From Bacillota bacterium (lineage in GTDB: Bacteria; Bacillota; Negativicutes; Sporomusales; Sporomusaceae), in the NCBI GenBank assembly GCA_017889705.1, contig JAGGAB010000002.1, positions 92,650 through 156,649 of the forward strand: a stretch of 64,000 nt of DNA, given 5' to 3'. Shown here in pieces: positions 60,969 through 64,000 of this stretch. The position numbers were made by a program, and so were the translations under genes. The notes beneath the pieces were generated by a model. That model was given only the letters and a program-made list of their open reading frames with translations. It was not told the origin of the DNA and searched no databases. Numbering within the stretch: the stretch's first letter is position 1; each line of letters starts with the position of its first letter.

Positions 60969-62963
60969 TTATATCTTAAAGGTTGCAACCAGTTTGTTTA
61001 GTTCTGCAGCAACATTGGACAATTCATTAGCCGACCGCGACATCTTATCAACACCTTGGCTGGTATCAGTGGTTCCCTTAGCTATCTCTTCAGCGCCGTC
61101 GGCGCTCTGATTGATAGTTGTCGCGACTGATTCAATAGCCTTATTTACTTCAGCGACTTCCTGGACGATTTGCGTCATCCGGTCACCGATCCCCAAGGTA
61201 ACGGAAAGGAAGCTGTCGGCGTCTTTCTTATATTGCTGCCCAATATCGACGAAAGCTGCATAGTCTCTTTTCACAGTACCATCAATAAATTTCAATAGAT
61301 CATTGCCGCTGCTAATCAACACTCCGATCGCCATTTCAACCTGTTGGGTCAATCCCTGGATATTTGCTACAACTTGCGCAGATTCTTCAGCGAGTTTACG
61401 CACTTCTTCCGCAACCACGGCGAAACCACGCCCCTGCTCCCCAGCCCGCGCTGCTTCGATGGCGGCGTTCAGTGCCAGTAGATTAGTCTGCCCCGCGATG
61501 GCGGCAATCGAGGCAGCCATCGCGGAAATTTCGTTAACGATTTTGGCGTCTTCAATAGCTTTCGTCACACGCATGCTTATCCCATCATACATGCGATTCG
61601 CAGTATCACTGGAGTTTCTGGCATTTTGTTGCAAATTCAAAGCCTGCTGCTCAACCGCTTTAGCGACTTGACTCCCCTCGTCCGCGATTTGGGCTACCTG
61701 CTGAACATTGGCCCCCATGTTCTCGGCAGAGGCTGTGACTTCTTCTGTTGAAGCCGACACGGTCTCGAGTCCCGCAGAAATTTCTTCTGTAGAAGCGGCA
61801 ATCTGCTGCATCGCGGCTGAATTGTCTTGAGCGATGCCGACCAGTTCCTGCGACGCACTGCTCAATTGGTTTGCTGTCTGGCTTACCTGTCCGAGAAGAC
61901 TCTGAAGCTGTGCTACCATCGTATTGAAGGATGCCCCCAGCTTACCGATCTCATCGTCAGACGACACCGCAACTTTCTGGGTCAGGTCTCCCGCCGCCAT
62001 CTTATTTGCTGCTTCCATCAAGCGTATAATTGGGTTAGTCGTTCTGACTGCGATAAAGTAGATGAATATTGCTGCCAGTAATAAGGCAACCACGCCGATC
62101 ACCATGGACTGGGTTCTCATCTCTCCGATCGCCTTCATCGCTTCCGCCTTGATATTGGTGCTACACATCGCCCATGGAGTGCCAGGGACCGACGTATATC
62201 CGGCGAACTTAACCAGTCCGTCAAACTCGTACTCCCTAACCCCCTTCTTGCCTGACAGCGCTTCCTGTATCATATCTTTGAGCGCGCCGACATCTTCAGT
62301 TAGGAAATTCCGTTTCATTGCCACCTGGTCATTAGGGTGTATAACAACAAGCCCCGATTTACCTACCAAGAACGCATAGCCGCCATTTCCGATCTTCCGG
62401 CCCAAAATATATTCCTTGATCGTGTCGATATTGACCGCTGCAATGACAAACCCTACAATCTGGTTATTTTCTCTCACAGGTGATACTACCACGGCTACCA
62501 ACTTACCGGTAGCTTTAGACACGACCGGCTCTCCGGATATCACCGTCGCCTGCTTTTGTGCGGCTTCCTTGAAATATTCTCGTTCCGCTACCGAAAGCGC
62601 CGTCCCGCTACTGTCAATGTACTTTCCGTCCGTTCCGGCAAAACCCAAGGAATCGATTTTCGGCTGGGTCTTCTTTATTTCTGCCAGCCGCGAAACCACA
62701 GAAATTTGGTTTGCAGCTTTAATTTTGTCATCCAGGGCAATAAACTCGACCACGGCTTTTACCGCTGCCACCTCTTTGGCTACGCCTTCGGCAGCAGTCT
62801 CAGCATTCCCTATTGTGACTTCGGCAATCTTTTCTGACAGTGCGATTTCGGTCGCCCTCAGGTTAAAGAAAACCAAAGTTCCTACGGTGACTGCCAACAT
62901 CAAGCAAGTGGCGACAATTAATTTTGTTTTGATGCTTTTGGTACTAAATTTGAAAATTTGCAT
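60969..62963 (-). CDS. Methyl-accepting chemotaxis protein with dCache sensor
   Basis: A 664 aa transmembrane chemoreceptor. First helix [20 protein letters not shown], periplasmic double-Cache sensor (about 35-280; [34 protein letters not shown]), second helix [24 protein letters not shown] domain, then the signalling hairpin with [20 protein letters not shown]. Members bind amino acids, organic acids or similar ligands and control CheA. The ATG follows AGGAGTGTTAAAAC. No other chemotaxis genes are near. Ligand unknown. Confidence 0.95.
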   Translation of the reverse strand: MQIFKFSTKSIKTKLIVATCLMLAVTVGTLVFFNLRATEIALSEKIAEVTIGNAETAAEGVAKEVAAVKAVVEFIALDDKIKAANQISVVSRLAEIKKTQPKIDSLGFAGTDGKYIDSSGTALSVAEREYFKEAAQKQATVISGEPVVSKATGKLVAVVVSPVRENNQIVGFVIAAVNIDTIKEYILGRKIGNGGYAFLVGKSGLVVIHPNDQVAMKRNFLTEDVGALKDMIQEALSGKKGVREYEFDGLVKFAGYTSVPGTPWAMCSTNIKAEAMKAIGEMRTQSMVIGVVALLLAAIFIYFIAVRTTNPIIRLMEAANKMAAGDLTQKVAVSSDDEIGKLGASFNTMVAQLQSLLGQVSQTANQLSSASQELVGIAQDNSAAMQQIAASTEEISAGLETVSASTEEVTASAENMGANVQQVAQIADEGSQVAKAVEQQALNLQQNARNSSDTANRMYDGISMRVTKAIEDAKIVNEISAMAASIAAIAGQTNLLALNAAIEAARAGEQGRGFAVVAEEVRKLAEESAQVVANIQGLTQQVEMAIGVLISSGNDLLKFIDGTVKRDYAAFVDIGQQYKKDADSFLSVTLGIGDRMTQIVQEVAEVNKAIESVATTINQSADGAEEIAKGTTDTSQGVDKMSRSANELSNVAAELNKLVATFKI

Positions 62964-63443
62964 GTTTTAACACTCCTCGCATCTCTTTTTTTAGAAAAAT
63001 GCTCAGTTAATGCTACTTTTCAGTTACTTAATAGCCCCAAAATGTCGGTTCCCTTAAAGAAAATATATTTTCTTTATTAAAACTTATCTGCTGTACAAAA
63101 CCAGTTTAGAATTTTTCTCCTTTCATTATTTTGCAAAAATTCATATTTTTATTTCTTTTCTATCTTTTTCGACGCGTTTTTTACAAATCCTGCTATATCA
63201 GCAATCACTAGGGTAATCACTTGATTTTGTACAGCTACAATAAAACCTTGCATACAAGATTCTTGGGACAATCAACCTGGCCCCGTGTCCCATATTGGGT
63301 ATACCCCGTTAAGCGGCAATTTTTTAGGTATGATTTTTTTAACTCTTTAACTTTATTTTCCTTAATCCCTGTCAATGCGTATCCTAATAATACCGGTCTT
63401 ACTGAAAATAAAAACGGGAAAACTAGTCGCAGGAGGTGAAAAT
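62964..63443. other. Intergenic region upstream of the chemoreceptor gene
   Basis: 480 bp of AT-rich sequence between the chemoreceptor start and the 47 aa gene. It holds the partial repeat C3 and presumably both divergent promoters. A proline-poor open frame running through 63221-63439 has no ribosome site and is not accepted as a gene. Confidence 0.45.
63225..63280. repeat. Dispersed repeat family C, partial copy C3
   Basis: AAGATTCTTGGGACAATCAAC resembles AGATTCTTGGGACATGCAAC in C2 and AAGATTCCGGAGACAAGTAA in C1. Only the right end of the element is present. Confidence 0.55.
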
Positions 63444-63587
63444 ATGATAAAACAACCTAGCCGTGACGAGCTCCAAAAGTCAATTTCTAATGATAAAGCT
63501 ACCACAAAAAAAGTAGGTATAAACAATCAGTCAGGGTCCAATAAATCAAATAATATTTTTGAGGCTTTGGATGCAAAAGAAAGGTAA
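63444..63587 (+). CDS. Small hypothetical protein, 47 aa
   Basis: A short hydrophilic Ser/Asn/Lys-rich protein starting MIKQPSRDELQKSISNDKAT and ending FEALDAKER. The ATG at 63444 has an excellent AGGAGGTGAAAAT site. No family recognised. Repeat B4 follows 5 bp after its stop. The composition would fit a small spore-associated protein, but that is a guess. Confidence 0.55.
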   Translation: MIKQPSRDELQKSISNDKATTKKVGINNQSGSNKSNNIFEALDAKER

Positions 63588-63592
63588 TATAG

Positions 63593-63690
63593 GTAAAGAG
63601 AACACGGCTTGCGCCGAGCTTTAGCAAAAGCGCAAGCCGATGTTGCCCTTATCCTGTTCTTAAAAAGTTATACTTTCTGTTAATGTAAAA
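63593..63690. repeat. Dispersed repeat family B, copy B4
   Basis: Nearly identical to B2: AGAGAACACGGCTTGCGCCG, AGCGCAAGCCGATGTTGCCC, AAAAGTTATACTTTCTGTTA. It abuts the terminator at 63687. Confidence 0.85.
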
Positions 63691-63725
63691 AAGCCAACTC
63701 TGCAAAGCGTAGAGTTGGCTTTTAT
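63687..63725 (+). terminator. Terminator after the 47 aa gene
   Basis: AAAAAGCCAACTCT and AGAGTTGGCTTTT form a long stem with a GCAAAGCGT loop; TATAT follows. Confidence 0.82.
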
Positions 63726-63739
63726 ATACCTGGAAGTAG

Positions 63740-63915
63740 CGTCTGCAGACAGGTTAGCCATCAGATAAGCGGAAGTCAATCGCCTGCGGTGAAGCCTAGT
63801 AATACATTACCCGCTTGCGCTTCCAACCTCGGTTATTCCGGACATCATTTGAGTCAACAAACCTTCCCTGCACAATACACTATCAGATTCTTGGGACATG
63901 CAACCTGTCAGACTG
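63740..63915. repeat. Dispersed repeat family C, copy C2
   Basis: Blocks CGCTTCCAACCTCGGTTATT, CACAATACACTATCAGATTC and TTGGGACATGCAACCT align with C1 and, at the right end, with C3. The left part (GCGGAAGTCAATCGCCTGCG) pairs loosely with CGCTTGCGCTTCC. Confidence 0.65.
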
Positions 63916-63993
63916 TGTGAAAAGTGGTTAAAATTCACATAAAACTACAAATATGTTAAAATATAGTCAAATGCTGATTGAGAAGGTGAGTGT

Positions 63994-64000
63994 ATGGGCT
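63994..64000 (+). CDS. Start of a gene running off the window
   Basis: ATGGGCT at 63994 is preceded by AGAAGGTGAGTGT, a good ribosome site, and by a plausible promoter region after repeat C2. Only two codons are visible, so nothing can be said of the product. Confidence 0.35.

Noticed and set aside
63221..63439. Open frame upstream of the 47 aa gene
   Set aside because: No ribosome site, overlaps repeat C3, and the composition is not protein-like.
1..64000. CRISPR array, prophage, integrase, tRNA or rRNA genes
   Set aside because: No regularly spaced direct repeats with spacers, no phage or recombinase proteins and no tRNA-like cloverleaf were noticed by eye.

Overview
The window looks like a chromosome segment of a spore-forming, anaerobic, diderm Firmicute of the Negativicutes, most like Sporomusaceae. 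This is an inference from gene content. Firmicute hallmarks are strong AGGAGG ribosome binding sites, a T-box leader on serA, an FMN riboswitch on ribB and LytS/LytTR signalling. Strict-anaerobe hallmarks are a ferredoxin-dependent 2-oxoacid oxidoreductase, an NfnAB-like transhydrogenase, a hybrid-cluster protein and many small ferredoxins. Decayed ExbB/ExbD genes hint at an outer membrane. I saw no tRNA, rRNA, CRISPR array, prophage or intact transposase gene.

Layout. 1-7 kb: 3' truncated purL (purine synthesis), a phosphate transporter with its DUF47 partner, and two small membrane proteins. 7-13.7 kb: an ASKHA/2Fe-2S corrinoid-activator-like protein, NfnAB, a siroheme reductase-like protein with an unknown 215 aa partner, and a divergent DUF1450 protein. 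13.7-17.8 kb: an anion symporter next to a LytS/LytTR two-component pair. 17.8-26.9 kb: a seven-gene run glcE-glcF-glcD-korD-korA-korB-korC preceded by serA with its T-box leader. 26.9-34.1 kb: a Crp/Fnr regulator, a ferredoxin, a secreted GH26-like hydrolase, a degenerate GGDEF protein, a ferritin-like protein and a second ferredoxin. 34-44 kb: an HlyD adaptor, ribB with FMN riboswitch, an isochorismatase, a threonine synthase-like enzyme, an ABC exporter, an amino acid permease, a LOG-like/CAT-like pair and a DUF6143-like protein. 44-53 kb: an SDR/DUF2284 pair, a PAS-GGDEF protein, a MarR/MFS pair, hcp and an MBL hydrolase. 53-64 kb: secreted WG-repeat and SLH-like proteins, a GalT-like protein, a hydrolase, a Fur protein, the exbB/exbD remnants under a Fur box, a chemoreceptor and small proteins.

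Two themes stand out. First, four palindromes of the form TGTGAT-N4-ATCACA lie upstream of hcp, two ferredoxins, and the divergent siroheme reductase/DUF1450 pair. At three of them a -10 hexamer begins exactly 21 nt after the site, which centres the site at about -41.5. The Crp/Fnr protein encoded in the window carries the RETVSR recognition helix expected to read TGTGA, so it is the natural candidate regulator of an HcpR-like nitrosative/redox regulon.

Second, the window is peppered with three families of small dispersed repeats. Family A (about 130-150 bp, seven copies) has two hairpins whose stems covary, is flanked by TTTAT on both sides, and forms the 3' ends of two genes. Family B (about 100 bp, four copies) always abuts an intrinsic terminator. 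Family C (about 150 bp, three copies) lies around the chemoreceptor gene and the right window edge. None encodes a transposase here, so they look like non-autonomous elements mobilised from elsewhere in the genome.
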